Of a stretch of DNA of 59,688 nucleotides, positions 27,668 to 37,648 are shown one piece after another. Each line of letters opens with the position of its first letter. Within the stretch, counting starts at the first letter, position 1. Made by a program: the position numbers and the translations under genes. Under the pieces are notes generated by a model. It was not told where the DNA came from and searched no databases. It worked only from the letters and a program-made list of their open reading frames with translations. Origin of the DNA: Anaeromonas frigoriresistens (GTDB taxonomy: Bacteria > Bacillota > Clostridia > Tissierellales > SIT17); assembly GCF_016820655.1 (NCBI RefSeq), contig NZ_WSFT01000044.1, positions 1 to 59,688 of the forward strand, read 5' to 3'.

Positions 27668-27868
27668 TTAAAAAAGAATTTTATGTAAAAAATCGTCATA
27701 TGATAATTTTAGATTCCTATGTTTTAATTCTTTTATCATTTCATTGATTTCATATTTAATTTCTTCAGAACTACTAATTGTATTGTACTCTTCCGTTTTA
27801 ATCCAAAAGGTTTTTATTAAGTTGTGATCATTCATTTTTATATATGGTCTAAAGGGTGTAATAGACAT
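27668..27868 (-). CDS. Small hypothetical protein
   Basis: 66 residues with AGGAGG 7 bases before the ATG, so translation is likely. Starts MSITPFRPYIKMNDHNLIK and has a helical middle (SSSEEIKYEINEMIKELKHR). No membrane segment or family recognised. It lies between the YVTN gene and folC on the same strand. Confidence 0.65.
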   Translation of the reverse strand: MSITPFRPYIKMNDHNLIKTFWIKTEEYNTISSSEEIKYEINEMIKELKHRNLKLSYDDFLHKILF

Positions 27869-27925
27869 AAAAAACCTCCTAAATAATATATATTATAATG
27901 TATTATTAATAGGAGGTAAAAAGTA

Positions 27926-29221
27926 CTATTTATTCATTATTGTTCTTCTAGCTTCTCCTATTAAATATAAAGATCCTGCTATTACTATCAAATCATTATC
28001 TTTATACTCTTTATAGGATAACTCAATTACATTTTTAATATTCTCTGTATAACTAACATTATCATTATATTTACACACTATCTTAGATAATTCACTTGCT
28101 GCTAACTTCCTAGGGCTTTCTGGTTCAGTTACTAATACTTTATCTGCTTTAGGTGCAATTACCGAAATAATTTCTTCTACATCTTTATCCCTTAATAATC
28201 CCACTACTAAAATCAATCTATCATATCTAAATATATTCTCAATACTATCAACCAAAGCTTTAATACCTTGAATATTGTGAGCTCCATCAATTAATACTCT
28301 AGGATTTTCACTAATTATTTCTAATCTTCCCATCCATCTAGATTTTTCTAATCCTTTTTTTATACTATATTCTGAGACCTTTATATCACCAAATTCATTC
28401 AATAATAATATAGTTTTAAGAGCTAAACTAGCATTATATATTTGATGTTTTCCAATTAAATTTATCTTTATATTCTCATACTTTATTCCTTTATAATTGA
28501 AATCAAATACAGATCCCCTATCACTACACTCTTTAATATTAATATTATCAAATTTCATAAAATCCAAAGAAGCTTGTTTTTCTTTTGATACTTTAAAAAT
28601 AACCTCTTCTGCCAATTTTTGTTGAGGGTATGATATTACCCTACTATTTCTTTTTATAATCCCTGCTTTCTCATATGCAATTTTCTCTATAGTATCTCCT
28701 AAAATATCCATATGATCTAAAGATATAGATGTGATCACTGAAATGAGAGGTTTTCCTATAACATTTGTTGAATCAAATCTACCTCCTAACCCTACTTCTA
28801 GTACTACAGCATCTACATTTTGTTCAAAGTAATATACAAAGGCTATAGCAGTGACTATTTCAAACTCAGTAGGATGGTTATATCCTTCTTCAATCATCTC
28901 ATCTACTTTAGATTTAACTCTTTCAGTAATATCTGCTAATTGATTATCAAGAATGTTCTTATTATTTATTCTTATTCTTTCATTAAATACTTCTAAATAT
29001 GGTGATGTAAATAAGCCTACCTTGTAACCCTGTTCAATTAAAACATTAGATATAAATGATGAAGTAGATCCTTTCCCATTAGTACCTGCCACATGAATAA
29101 ATCTTAATTTGTCATGTGGATTATCTAATAAATTAAGAAGTTTTGATATGTTTTTTAAACCAAGTTTACTTCCAAATTTTCTAGTCCCATGTATATATTC
29201 TAAAGCTTCGCTATAATTCAT
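27926..29221 (-). CDS. folC: Folylpolyglutamate synthase / dihydrofolate synthase
   Basis: 431 residues. The Mur-ligase-like P-loop HVAGTNGKGSTSSFIS (about 43-58), TSPYLEVFNERIRIN and the later SISLDHMDILGDT define FolC, which adds glutamate to folates. GGGGTGATA precedes the ATG. It follows valS by 62 bases with a hairpin between, a valS-folC order common in Firmicutes. Confidence 0.95.
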   Translation of the reverse strand: MNYSEALEYIHGTRKFGSKLGLKNISKLLNLLDNPHDKLRFIHVAGTNGKGSTSSFISNVLIEQGYKVGLFTSPYLEVFNERIRINNKNILDNQLADITERVKSKVDEMIEEGYNHPTEFEIVTAIAFVYYFEQNVDAVVLEVGLGGRFDSTNVIGKPLISVITSISLDHMDILGDTIEKIAYEKAGIIKRNSRVISYPQQKLAEEVIFKVSKEKQASLDFMKFDNINIKECSDRGSVFDFNYKGIKYENIKINLIGKHQIYNASLALKTILLLNEFGDIKVSEYSIKKGLEKSRWMGRLEIISENPRVLIDGAHNIQGIKALVDSIENIFRYDRLILVVGLLRDKDVEEIISVIAPKADKVLVTEPESPRKLAASELSKIVCKYNDNVSYTENIKNVIELSYKEYKDNDLIVIAGSLYLIGEARRTIMNK

Positions 29222-29251
29222 ATTATCACCCCAGTGTTTTAAGTATGTATG

Positions 29252-29283
29252 ATGGAAAAGACACCCATAGGTGTCTTTTCCAT
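29252..29283. terminator. Hairpin between valS and folC
   Basis: Perfect 14-base arms ATGGAAAAGACACC / GGTGTCTTTTCCAT, loop CATA. The T-rich part lies inside the stem and no T tract follows on the minus strand, so it may attenuate rather than stop valS-folC readthrough. Confidence 0.65.
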
Positions 29284-31929
29284 TTATTTATTTGTTAACT
29301 TATTAAGTCTATCCATCACTTTATTCATCATATCTTCGTATTTAATTTTCTTTTGTCTCTCTTCTTCAACTACTTTTTCAGGTGCTTTTTTGATGAAACC
29401 TTCATTAGATAGCTTACCATTTACTCTTTTTATTTCTTGATTTAACCTATCTTTTTCTTTATTCAATCTTTCAATTTCTTTTTCCATATCTACTAATTCT
29501 TCTAAAGGAAGGAATATCTCACAATTCTCTACCACTGCACTCATTGCATCTTCTCCTATGCCAGACTTAGTATCTTTAACTTCAATAGAACTTGCAGATG
29601 CTAATGTTTTAAAGAATATTTCATTACCTTCTAATATTTCTTTTAAATTATTATTCTTCGTTACAAAAATAATCTTTGCTTTTTTAGATGGTATAACATT
29701 CATCTCGGCTCTTATGTTTCTTACATTCCTTATAGCTTCCATAATAAAACTAATTTTATTTTCATCATTATCGAAATTATATTTTTCATCGTATTGTGGC
29801 CAATCAGCTATTATTAAGCTTTTACTACCATCACTTATATAACTATAAATCTCTTCTGTTACAAAAGGCATAAATGGATGAAGAAGTTTATTTATATTTG
29901 ATAATACATGAATTAATACATTCTTAACTGTATTCTTATCATTTTCATTTTCACCATATAATCTTGGTTTTACCATTTCTATATACCAGTCACAATACTC
30001 ATTCCATGTGAAATCATAGATTTTTTGAGCAGCCATACCTAATTCAAATTTATCTAGGTTATAACTTACATCTTTTATAACATTATTTAATCTAGAGATA
30101 ATCCACTTGTCCTCTGTATTTAAATCTAGTTTTTCAATACCTTCAAATTTAAACTCCTCACCTAAATTCATTATCACAAATCTAGATGCATTCCATAATT
30201 TATTTGCGAAGTTTCTGCTAGCTTCAACTCGTTCTATATGGAACCTCATATCATTTCCTGGTGTATTACCAGTAACTAAAGAAAATCTTAATGCATCTGA
30301 TCCATATTCATCTATTATTTCTAATGGATCTATTCCATTTCCTAAGGACTTACTCATCTTTCTTCCTTGGGAGTCCCTAACAAGACCAGTAAAAAATACA
30401 TTTTCAAAAGGTACTTCTCCCATATGTTCTAGTCCTGAGAAAACCATCCTTACAACCCAGAAGAATATAATATCGTATCCAGTAACTAATACATCTGTTG
30501 GATAGAAATACTCTAACTCTTTTGTGTTTTCAGGCCATCCTAATGTAGAGAAAGGCCATAAAGCAGATGAAAACCATGTATCTAAAGTATCTTCATCCTG
30601 TACTATATTTTCAGAATTACACTTTGCACATTCTGTAGGTCTAATTTTAGAAATGATCACTTCATCACAATCATTGCAATAATAAACCGGTAATCTATGT
30701 CCCCACCATAATTGTCTAGATATGCACCAATCTCTTATATTTTCTAACCAATTAAGATATATCTTGCCAAATCTTTCAGGAACAAAGTTAAATTTTCCTT
30801 CTTTATATGCTTCTATTGCTGGCTCTGCTAAAGGTTTCATCTCTACAAACCATTGTTTAGATATTATTGGCTCTACAGTAGTATCACATCTTTCACAATG
30901 TCCTACATTATGTTTATGATCTTCAATATTTACCAAGAATCCTTTTTCCTCTAGATCTTTCACAATCTTTTTTCTTGCCTCATATCTTTCTAGTCCTTTA
31001 TATTCTCCGCCCTTATTATTAATCTTAGCCTCATCATCCATAATCTTAAGATTTTCTAATTCATGTCTTAGTCCAATTTCAAAATCATTAGGATCATGGG
31101 CTGGGGTAATTTTTACTGCTCCAGTACCGAATTCCATCTCCACATACTCATCTTCAATAATTGGTATTTCTCTATTTACTAATGGTAATATAAGAGTTTT
31201 TCCTACTAAGTCTCTATATCTGTCATCTTTAGGATTTACTGCAACAGCTACATCTCCTAACATTGTTTCTGGTCTAGTTGTAGCTATTTCTATAAATTTA
31301 TCTTCGCCCTTTACAGGATACTTAACATGCCAAAGCTTTCCGTTTTCTTCTATATGTTCAACCTCTGCATCTGAAATGGCTGTTCCACAGCTAGGACACC
31401 AATTTATTATTCTATCTCCTCTATAAACTAATCCTTTTTCATGAAGTCTTATAAATACTTCTTCTACTGCATCACTTAAACCTTCATCTAATGTGAATCT
31501 CTCCTTAGACCAGTCACAAGAAACCCCTAATTTTCTAAGTTGTCCTCTAATATTTCCTCCATATTCTTCTGTCCATTCCCATGCTTTTTCTAAGAACTTT
31601 TCTCTACCTAATCCTTCCTTAGTATTTCCTTCCTCTTTAATACGAGCCACTACTTTAGCTTCAGTGGATATACTAGCATGATCTGTACCAGGTAACCATA
31701 AAGCTTCATAACCATCCATTCTTTTCCATCTTATTAATATATCTTGGATTGTATGGTTAAGGGCATGACCCATGTGTAAATTTCCTGTTACATTAGGAGG
31801 AGGCATCATGATTGTAAAGGGCTCCTTATCTTTATTTACATCTGCTTTAAAATATCCTTCTTCATTCCAATAATTATATAGTCTGTCTTCAAATTCTTTA
31901 GGATTATAAGTCTTTGATAAATTTTCCAT
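29284..31929 (-). CDS. valS: Valyl-tRNA synthetase
   Basis: 881 residues, family length. [18 protein letters not shown] holds the HIGH motif (HMGH), and KMSKSLGNG is the KMSKS loop. Zinc-type cysteines occur at CPSCG, CERC, CNDC and CAKC. The C-terminal coiled coil (about 810-880, rich in E/K) binds tRNA. GGAGTGAA precedes the ATG. A T-box leader and a 56-residue membrane protein gene lie upstream in the same transcript. Confidence 0.98.
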   Translation of the reverse strand: MENLSKTYNPKEFEDRLYNYWNEEGYFKADVNKDKEPFTIMMPPPNVTGNLHMGHALNHTIQDILIRWKRMDGYEALWLPGTDHASISTEAKVVARIKEEGNTKEGLGREKFLEKAWEWTEEYGGNIRGQLRKLGVSCDWSKERFTLDEGLSDAVEEVFIRLHEKGLVYRGDRIINWCPSCGTAISDAEVEHIEENGKLWHVKYPVKGEDKFIEIATTRPETMLGDVAVAVNPKDDRYRDLVGKTLILPLVNREIPIIEDEYVEMEFGTGAVKITPAHDPNDFEIGLRHELENLKIMDDEAKINNKGGEYKGLERYEARKKIVKDLEEKGFLVNIEDHKHNVGHCERCDTTVEPIISKQWFVEMKPLAEPAIEAYKEGKFNFVPERFGKIYLNWLENIRDWCISRQLWWGHRLPVYYCNDCDEVIISKIRPTECAKCNSENIVQDEDTLDTWFSSALWPFSTLGWPENTKELEYFYPTDVLVTGYDIIFFWVVRMVFSGLEHMGEVPFENVFFTGLVRDSQGRKMSKSLGNGIDPLEIIDEYGSDALRFSLVTGNTPGNDMRFHIERVEASRNFANKLWNASRFVIMNLGEEFKFEGIEKLDLNTEDKWIISRLNNVIKDVSYNLDKFELGMAAQKIYDFTWNEYCDWYIEMVKPRLYGENENDKNTVKNVLIHVLSNINKLLHPFMPFVTEEIYSYISDGSKSLIIADWPQYDEKYNFDNDENKISFIMEAIRNVRNIRAEMNVIPSKKAKIIFVTKNNNLKEILEGNEIFFKTLASASSIEVKDTKSGIGEDAMSAVVENCEIFLPLEELVDMEKEIERLNKEKDRLNQEIKRVNGKLSNEGFIKKAPEKVVEEERQKKIKYEDMMNKVMDRLNKLTNK

Positions 31930-31945
31930 TTAGTTCACTCCTTTG

Positions 31946-32116
31946 TTATTTTCCATAAATCATAAATATAACCGAAACTACTGTAATACCTAACCCTACT
32001 AATTTAACCTTTAATAAGGACTTTAAATCTGTTATCTTTCCCTTTCTATATTGCCTATCAGCTCCTAACACTAAACTTGTGCTTATTAAAAATAATAATA
32101 CTCCTAATTTAAACAT
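31946..32116 (-). CDS. 56-residue membrane protein between T-box and valS
   Basis: Translation starts MFKLGVLLFLISTSLVLGAD, then a basic cytoplasmic linker (RQYRKGKITDLKSLLK), then a second hydrophobic helix and the end IYGK. It is a two-span small membrane protein. AAAGGAGTGAT lies before the ATG, and the stop is 16 bases before valS. Family not recognised. It would be induced by valine starvation through the T-box. Confidence 0.7.
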   Translation of the reverse strand: MFKLGVLLFLISTSLVLGADRQYRKGKITDLKSLLKVKLVGLGITVVSVIFMIYGK

Positions 32117-32140
32117 AGGTATCACTCCTTTTACACAATA

Positions 32141-32390
32141 AAAAAATACCTTCGCCTTATAATAAGGACGAAGGTATCCGCGTTACCACCTTAATTTCAA
32201 GAAAATCTTGACTCTCAATCAATTTAACGAACTCTGTCCGTTCAGATTTACTACTACTTCAACCTGAAAGCTCAGAAGCTACCTTCAACAAAAGTTTACT
32301 TTTGGATCCTTTCAGCCAAGGGATACCATTCTCTATAAGTTCTTTTGTCTACTCCTCTTCTTCATAGCCTATAATTATTTTATTTTATTA
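32141..32390 (-). promoter_or_regulatory. T-box leader of the valS transcript
   Basis: On the minus strand the conserved T-box core AAGGTGGTAACGCGG lies at about 32193-32179. It is followed by a terminator (ATACCTTCG / CGAAGGTAT, 32146-32177, then TTTTTT). Stem I holds GAAG...AGTA on one side and GAAGGTAG on the other (specifier loop), with ACAAAAG/CTTTTGT above it. The specifier is GTA (32282-32280, valine) or, one base earlier, GGT. Uncharged tRNA-Val should stabilise the antiterminator. With its promoter, this fills most of the gene-free stretch 32117-32620. Confidence 0.93.
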
Positions 32391-32396
32391 TATTTA

Positions 32397-32426
32397 ATTA
32401 TATATATATAATATCAACTTTGTCAA
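32397..32426 (-). promoter_or_regulatory. Sigma-A promoter of the valS leader
   Basis: Minus strand -35 TTGACA (32426-32421), 18-base spacer, -10 TATAAT (32402-32397), start near 32390. Confidence 0.8.
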
Positions 32427-32525
32427 TATATTATCCACACCTAGTAACTTTTACTTTATTATTTCGACCTTTTATTATAATAATGTTCTATTGTCTACAT
32501 TAAATATAAACTTATAAGGCTAAAC

Positions 32526-32595
32526 ATTACATTATAACTGATATTGTTATTTCATTAACAGTAACATTTTCATGGCTTAAAAAATATAATGTAAT
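32526..32595 (+). promoter_or_regulatory. Inverted-repeat leader of the substrate-binding lipoprotein
   Basis: ATTACATTATA (32526-32536) and TATAATGTAAT (32585-32595) are perfect 11-bp arms. The enclosed 48 bases hold a second hairpin (TTGTTA...TAACAG). The right arm ends 13 bases before GGAGGTG. It may be a structured leader; AT richness makes chance possible. Confidence 0.35.
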
Positions 32596-32620
32596 TATAT
32601 CTTATTATGGAGGTGTTTAT

Positions 32621-33616
32621 ATGAAGTTAAAATTGATTTCAATAATTTTAGTGCTTATTATGTTGATTTTACCCATTCTGTCAGGTTGTCAGCAGGATGA
32701 ATTAGAAACTGTAAGACTTATAGAAGTTACTCACTCTGTTTTTTATGCTCCTCAATACGTAGCAATAACCCAAGGCTTTTTTGAAGAAGAAGGCTTAGAG
32801 ATTGAACTTACTAATGGTAAAGGTGCAGATAAGTGTATGACTGCGTTACTCTCAGGTCAAGCAGATATTGGATTTATGGGTCCAGAAGCCACAGTATATG
32901 TTTATAACCAAGGAAAAGAAGACTTTGCAGTCAATTTCGCTCAACTAACTCAAAAGGATGGATCCTTTCTAGTTGCTAGAGAGGCAGATGAAAATTTTGA
33001 ATTTGATAAATTAAAGGGTAAAACAGTTATTGGCGGAAGAAAAGGCGGTATGCCAGAAATGACTTTAGAATATGTACTTAAATCTAATGGATTAGTTCTA
33101 GGAGAAGATGTAAATGTGAGAACTGACATTCAGTTTGCTGCAATGGCTGGAGCATTTTTAGGTGGAGAAGGAGACTATGTAACACTATTTGAGCCCGTTG
33201 CATCAGAATTAGAAAAAGAAGGAAAGGGTCATATAGTAGCTTCTATAGGAGCAGAAGCAGGATATATTCCTTATACTTGCTATAGTGCTACTAAAAGCTT
33301 TATAGCAGAGAATCCTAAAATGATACAAAAATTTACTAATGCAATTTATAAAGGTATGGTATGGGTAAATGAACATTCTTCAGAAGAAGTAGCAGAAGCT
33401 TTACAACCTCAATTTCCTGATACTGATAAAGAAATTCTAATTTCTCTAATAGATAGATACAGAGATCAAGATACTTGGAAACCAGACTTGATTTTAACAC
33501 AAGAAGGTTTAGCTCATATGATGGATATTATGGAACTGGCAGGAGAACTTAATGAAAGAGCACCTTACAAGAAAATTGTAAATACTGAATTTGCTGAGAA
33601 GGCAATGAAAAAATAA
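32621..33616 (+). CDS. ABC transporter substrate-binding lipoprotein (NMT1/SsuA-like)
   Basis: 331 residues. Signal peptide ending LSGC (Cys23). THSVFYAPQYVAITQGFFEEEGLEIEL, LLSGQADIGFMGPEA and LKGKTVIGGRKGGMPEM are the periplasmic-binding pattern for nitrate, sulfonate and pyrimidine-precursor uptake. No permease or ATPase gene is next to it, so it must work with a transporter encoded elsewhere. Ligand unknown. GGAGGTG precedes the ATG. Confidence 0.85.
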   Translation: MKLKLISIILVLIMLILPILSGCQQDELETVRLIEVTHSVFYAPQYVAITQGFFEEEGLEIELTNGKGADKCMTALLSGQADIGFMGPEATVYVYNQGKEDFAVNFAQLTQKDGSFLVAREADENFEFDKLKGKTVIGGRKGGMPEMTLEYVLKSNGLVLGEDVNVRTDIQFAAMAGAFLGGEGDYVTLFEPVASELEKEGKGHIVASIGAEAGYIPYTCYSATKSFIAENPKMIQKFTNAIYKGMVWVNEHSSEEVAEALQPQFPDTDKEILISLIDRYRDQDTWKPDLILTQEGLAHMMDIMELAGELNERAPYKKIVNTEFAEKAMKK

Positions 33617-33637
33617 ACCCTAAGGGTTTATTTTTTT
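33608..33637. terminator. Two-way terminator, lipoprotein / EAL gene
   Basis: AAAAATAAACCC-TAA-GGGTTTATTTTTTT. It contains the stop of the lipoprotein gene and lies over the stop of the EAL gene. Confidence 0.88.
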
Positions 33638-35376
33638 ATTCCATATATTTTTTCTATTTTATCTGCAGGTATAGGTGGATTATAGTAGTATCCTTGAACC
33701 ATATCACATTCTAGTTCTCTTAATATATCTAATTGTTCTTTTGTTTCTACACCCTCTGCAATCACATTCATTTTCAAACTATTAGCCATAGCTATAATAC
33801 CTTTAACTATTTCTATCCCCCTACTACCCTTTGAAATATTATCAATAAAAGATTTATCTATTTTTATGGTATCAAATGGTAAGTTTATTAAATAACTTAA
33901 AGATGAGTAACCGGTACCAAAGTCATCAATAGCAAATTTTATTCCTAACTCAGTCAGTTCTGTCATTAAATCTAAAGTATACTCTTCTGATTCAATTGCA
34001 GCTGTTTCTGTTATTTCAAATTCTATGTATTTACTTTCAAGCTTTGATTTAGATAATAGGAGTAAAATTTCTGTTTTTATATCTTTATTTTTAAACTGTT
34101 TTGGAGATAGATTTATTGATATAGCTCCAAACTTATATCCCATGTTGATCCACTTTTCTTGTTGATATATAGCTTCATTTAATATCCATTTTCCTAAAGA
34201 GTCTATAAGACCTGTCTCTTCAGCTATAGGTATAAACTCGTCTGGTGAAACTGACCCTCTTAACGGATGATTCCATCTTATAAGAGCTTCTAATCCCATT
34301 ATTCCTTCATTTTTAATATTAATCTTTGGTTGATAATATAATTCAAATTCTCTCTCTTCAATCCCTCTTCTGATATCATTTTCAATAATAATTTTTTCAT
34401 TTGATAATTCATTCATTTTTGAGTTATATAATGTATATTTATTACCAGAAATATCCTTTGATATACTCATTGCAGTTTCTGCATTCTTAATTAAAACATT
34501 TTCCGTTACTCCATCTTCAGGATATATACTTATACCTATGCTAGTAGTCATATATATTGTGTATTTGTTGACATTAAAAGGTTCATTAAATATATTTCCT
34601 ATATTATTTGCTAATTCTAATACCTTTTTTTCATCATTCACAAAGGGTATTAAGACCAAAAATTGATCTGCGCCCATTCTAGCTAAAGTTTGATTTTCAT
34701 TTAAGGAATATAATATCCTATTGGACACTTTTTTCAATAGTTCATCTCCAATATCATGTCCAAGACCATCATTAACTCTTTTAAAACTATCTAAATCAAT
34801 ATATATTAGTGCAACCATATTCTTAGTTTTCTTAGCTTGATTTAATGATGATTTAAGCCTATCCTTTATTAAAAATCTATTAGGTAATCCTGTTAAGAAA
34901 TCATAATTAGCATTATATTTAATATAGGCTTTATTTCTCTCTTTTTGAGTTAAATCATTAAATATGGCAACATATTTTAATTTGTTATAACTATTTTTTA
35001 TAGATGTTATCCTAAGATGCTCTGGATATGCCTCTCCATTTTTCCTTCTGTTCCATATCTCTCCTTCCCATTCTCCTTCATACTTTAAAGATTTCCACAT
35101 CTTTTCATAGAATTTATAATCATGTTTATTAGATTTGAATAAGGAAGGCTTATTACCTATTACTTCTTTTTTTGAATATCCTGTTATATTCACTACAGCT
35201 GAATTGGTCCATTCTATTACTCCATTTTCATCAGTTACTACTATCCCCTCGGTTATATTAGAGATTATCTTATAGGCTAATTCATTAATTTCTATATTTG
35301 GACTAAATTCATAGTCACTATGTGCTAATTTGTATTCTTTTAAGGAAGTCACATCCGATTTTGATATATCTTTCAT
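33628..35376 (-). CDS. PAS-GGDEF-EAL protein, probable c-di-GMP phosphodiesterase
   Basis: 582 residues from ATG 35376 (AAAGGAG upstream; a TTG at 35397 lacks a site). Order: PAS domain (about 37-150), GGDEF domain (about 160-315), EAL domain (about 325-575). The GGDEF active site reads GADQF, so cyclase activity is doubtful, though it may bind GTP. The EAL domain keeps GLEALIRW, ITETAA, DDFGTGYSS, IKIDKSFI and AEGVET, so phosphodiesterase activity is likely. No membrane segment, so it is a soluble sensor that probably lowers c-di-GMP. Confidence 0.92.
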   Translation of the reverse strand: MKDISKSDVTSLKEYKLAHSDYEFSPNIEINELAYKIISNITEGIVVTDENGVIEWTNSAVVNITGYSKKEVIGNKPSLFKSNKHDYKFYEKMWKSLKYEGEWEGEIWNRRKNGEAYPEHLRITSIKNSYNKLKYVAIFNDLTQKERNKAYIKYNANYDFLTGLPNRFLIKDRLKSSLNQAKKTKNMVALIYIDLDSFKRVNDGLGHDIGDELLKKVSNRILYSLNENQTLARMGADQFLVLIPFVNDEKKVLELANNIGNIFNEPFNVNKYTIYMTTSIGISIYPEDGVTENVLIKNAETAMSISKDISGNKYTLYNSKMNELSNEKIIIENDIRRGIEEREFELYYQPKINIKNEGIMGLEALIRWNHPLRGSVSPDEFIPIAEETGLIDSLGKWILNEAIYQQEKWINMGYKFGAISINLSPKQFKNKDIKTEILLLLSKSKLESKYIEFEITETAAIESEEYTLDLMTELTELGIKFAIDDFGTGYSSLSYLINLPFDTIKIDKSFIDNISKGSRGIEIVKGIIAMANSLKMNVIAEGVETKEQLDILRELECDMVQGYYYNPPIPADKIEKIYGIKK

Positions 35377-35490
35377 ATAATTCTCCTTTAGATACAATCT
35401 ATTCTAATTGAATTATACACTAGACCACAATTATCGACAAACAAAATATATGTAATAATTCCTTTATTTACTAATATTTGTAGAAAATAT

Positions 35491-35533
35491 AAAGCCTAGG
35501 AGAATTATAATCAGCCCAGGCTTTATATTTTTT
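35491..35533. terminator. Terminator-like hairpin downstream of trpS
   Basis: AAAGCCT...AGGCTTT arms around an about 20-base loop, followed by TATATTTTTT on the plus strand and TATATTTTC on the minus. It lies 112 bases past trpS. The rest of 35377-35644 shows no gene. Confidence 0.55.
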
Positions 35534-35644
35534 CTTTTAATATACTAATATCCAAGAAGTTATAAGGTTAAATATACCTACAACAGTCATCGTAAAGAAA
35601 ATCATAACACAAGCATAACTAGATTAGTCAATATTTTTAAAACT

Positions 35645-36640
35645 TTATCTAGGAATAAATCCGGTCTTTTTATAGACCTTTCTTAATGTTTTTCTAGCAG
35701 TTTTCTCAGCCTTATCTGCTCCATCTTTATATACTTTTTCCAAATATTTTTTATCATTCATATATTGTAAATACTTTTCTCTAATAGGTCTTAATCCTTC
35801 AATAATTACTTCTGCTGTATCAGCTTTAAACTCTTTATAGCCTTTATCTTTATATTTTGCTTCAATAGCTTCTATCTTCTCCCCAGTTATTTTAGAATAA
35901 ATAGTCAATAGATTTTTAATTCCTGGTTGTTCATCACTATAATTTACCCTATTTAATGAATCTGTTACACTTCTTTTAATTTTTCTTCTTATAGTGTCAG
36001 GATCGTCCTTCAATAAAATATAACCATTTTCATTTTCGGCTGATTTAGACATTTTAACTGTAGGATCCTGTAAGTCCATAATCCTTGCCCCCACCTTCGA
36101 AATCATTGGTTCAGGTATTTTAAATGTTTCACTGTATCTATTATTAAATCTTGGAGCTAAATCTCTAGCTAATTCTAAATGTTGTTTTTGGTCATCCCCA
36201 ACTGGCACTAAATCTGTTTGATATAGAAGAATATCTGCAGCCATTAAAACAGGATAAGTAAATAAACCTGCATTTAAATTTTTCTCATTCTTTTGAATTT
36301 TATCTTTAAATTGAGTCATTCTATTAAGTTCACCTAAGTAAGTCATTGTATTAAGTACCCAAGATAATTCCACATGCTGAGGTACATGAGATTGAATAAA
36401 TATAGTAGATTTTTCAGGGTCTATTCCTGCTGCCATATATAATGCAATAACTTCCAATGTCCTTCTTCTTAAATCTTTAGGCTCTTGAGGTACTGTAATA
36501 GAATGCAAATTCACTACACAATAATAACATTCATATTCATCCTGTAGTTTTACCCAATTTTTTATAGCCCCTAAATAATTTCCTAAAGTTAAGTCTCCTG
36601 AAGGCTGTACACCACTAAATATTACTTTCTTATCACTCAT
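35645..36640 (-). CDS. trpS: Tryptophanyl-tRNA synthetase
   Basis: 331 residues. GVQPSGDLTLGNYLGAI is the HIGH-equivalent region of class Ic synthetases, and KMSKS is intact. MAADILLYQTDLVPVGDDQ binds the adenylate. AAGGGATGA precedes the ATG. It is controlled by its own T-box leader. Confidence 0.98.
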   Translation of the reverse strand: MSDKKVIFSGVQPSGDLTLGNYLGAIKNWVKLQDEYECYYCVVNLHSITVPQEPKDLRRRTLEVIALYMAAGIDPEKSTIFIQSHVPQHVELSWVLNTMTYLGELNRMTQFKDKIQKNEKNLNAGLFTYPVLMAADILLYQTDLVPVGDDQKQHLELARDLAPRFNNRYSETFKIPEPMISKVGARIMDLQDPTVKMSKSAENENGYILLKDDPDTIRRKIKRSVTDSLNRVNYSDEQPGIKNLLTIYSKITGEKIEAIEAKYKDKGYKEFKADTAEVIIEGLRPIREKYLQYMNDKKYLEKVYKDGADKAEKTARKTLRKVYKKTGFIPR

Positions 36641-36669
36641 TTCATCCCTTCTTTCACTATTTATAAAAT

Positions 36670-36907
36670 AAAAAAACCACCATCTCTAATAAATAGAGAC
36701 GATGGGTAAAATCGCGGTACCACTCTAGTTGACCAAAAGGTCCTCTTAAGTCCTTTAACGGAGGATGCCGTCAAGTTCTACTATTATTCAAACTTAATCT
36801 CCTAAGTCCATTCAGAAAAGTCTTAACACTGATCTTTCACCGTCATCAGCTCGCTATAGTTAGTATCTTAACCTACTAATCTTAGTCACAGATTTATCTT
36901 TATTTAA
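36670..36907 (-). promoter_or_regulatory. T-box leader of trpS
   Basis: Minus-strand AGAGTGGTACCGCGA (about 36725-36711) is the T-box core. It is followed by a terminator hairpin (36676-36707) and a T tract. In Stem I the specifier loop reads GAATGGA, giving TGG (36810-36808), the tryptophan codon. It takes up most of the 328-base gene-free stretch 36641-36968. Confidence 0.95.
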
Positions 36908-36913
36908 TTACTA

Positions 36914-36942
36914 ATTATATATTATAATAATATCTTTGTAAA
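36914..36942 (-). promoter_or_regulatory. Sigma-A promoter of the trpS leader
   Basis: Minus strand -35 TTTACA (36942-36937), 17-base spacer, -10 TATAAT (36919-36914), start near 36907. Confidence 0.8.
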
Positions 36943-36968
36943 TATACTACTCTAATATATAATGCAAT

Positions 36969-37484
36969 CTATACTAACTTTTTCACTTCTTCTAATGCCT
37001 TATCATAGTTTGGATGATTAGTTACCTCATCAAGATATTCAATATATTCTACTTCATTATCTTGATTTATTACAACTATTCCTCTAGATAAAAGTCTAAA
37101 TTCTTCTATAGTAAATCCATATTTATTACCAAAATCTAAATCCTTATGGTCAGATACTACTTCAATATTATCTATCCCTTCTGCTCCACAAAATCTTTTT
37201 TGGGCAAAGGGTAGGTCCACACTAATTGTAACAATAAATACTTCATCTGATAATCTAGTGGATTCTTCATTAAATCTCTGAGTCTGTAATGAACATACTC
37301 CAGTATCTATTGATGGAACCACACTTATAACCTTTATTTTTCCTTCTGTCTCATTATAAAAGTCAAATTCTGATAAATCTTGTTTTATTGCTTTAAAATT
37401 TTCTGCAATATCACCTTTCTTTATTTCTTTACCCATTAATGTAACAGGTTTGCCTCCAAAGTTTACTCTTCTCTCATTTGACAT
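36969..37484 (-). CDS. tpx: Thiol peroxidase
   Basis: 171 residues. The peroxidatic cysteine is in SIDTGVCSLQTQRFN (about 57-71), and the resolving cysteine in RFCGAEG (about 97-103), as in Tpx. It reduces hydrogen and alkyl peroxides with thioredoxin. AGGGATATT precedes the ATG. Together with hslO, the ferritin-like protein and hcp it adds to the window's oxidant and nitrosative defences. Confidence 0.96.
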   Translation of the reverse strand: MSNERRVNFGGKPVTLMGKEIKKGDIAENFKAIKQDLSEFDFYNETEGKIKVISVVPSIDTGVCSLQTQRFNEESTRLSDEVFIVTISVDLPFAQKRFCGAEGIDNIEVVSDHKDLDFGNKYGFTIEEFRLLSRGIVVINQDNEVEYIEYLDEVTNHPNYDKALEEVKKLV

Positions 37485-37619
37485 AATATCCCTCCAATGA
37501 TAATTATATTTATCTATCTCATCTATATTAATTACCCAGTATCACTATATAATAACAATTAATAGAGAAAAATATGTATAGTTAATTAAAGGGCTCAGGT
37601 CTAATTATATAAACAATGA

Positions 37620-37648
37620 AAAAGTCATAAACATAATTTATGACTTTT
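37620..37648 (-). terminator. Terminator of the minus-strand DegV gene
   Basis: AAAAGTCATAAA / TTTATGACTTTT, loop CATAA. It contains the edge of the DegV stop codon. Confidence 0.75.
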
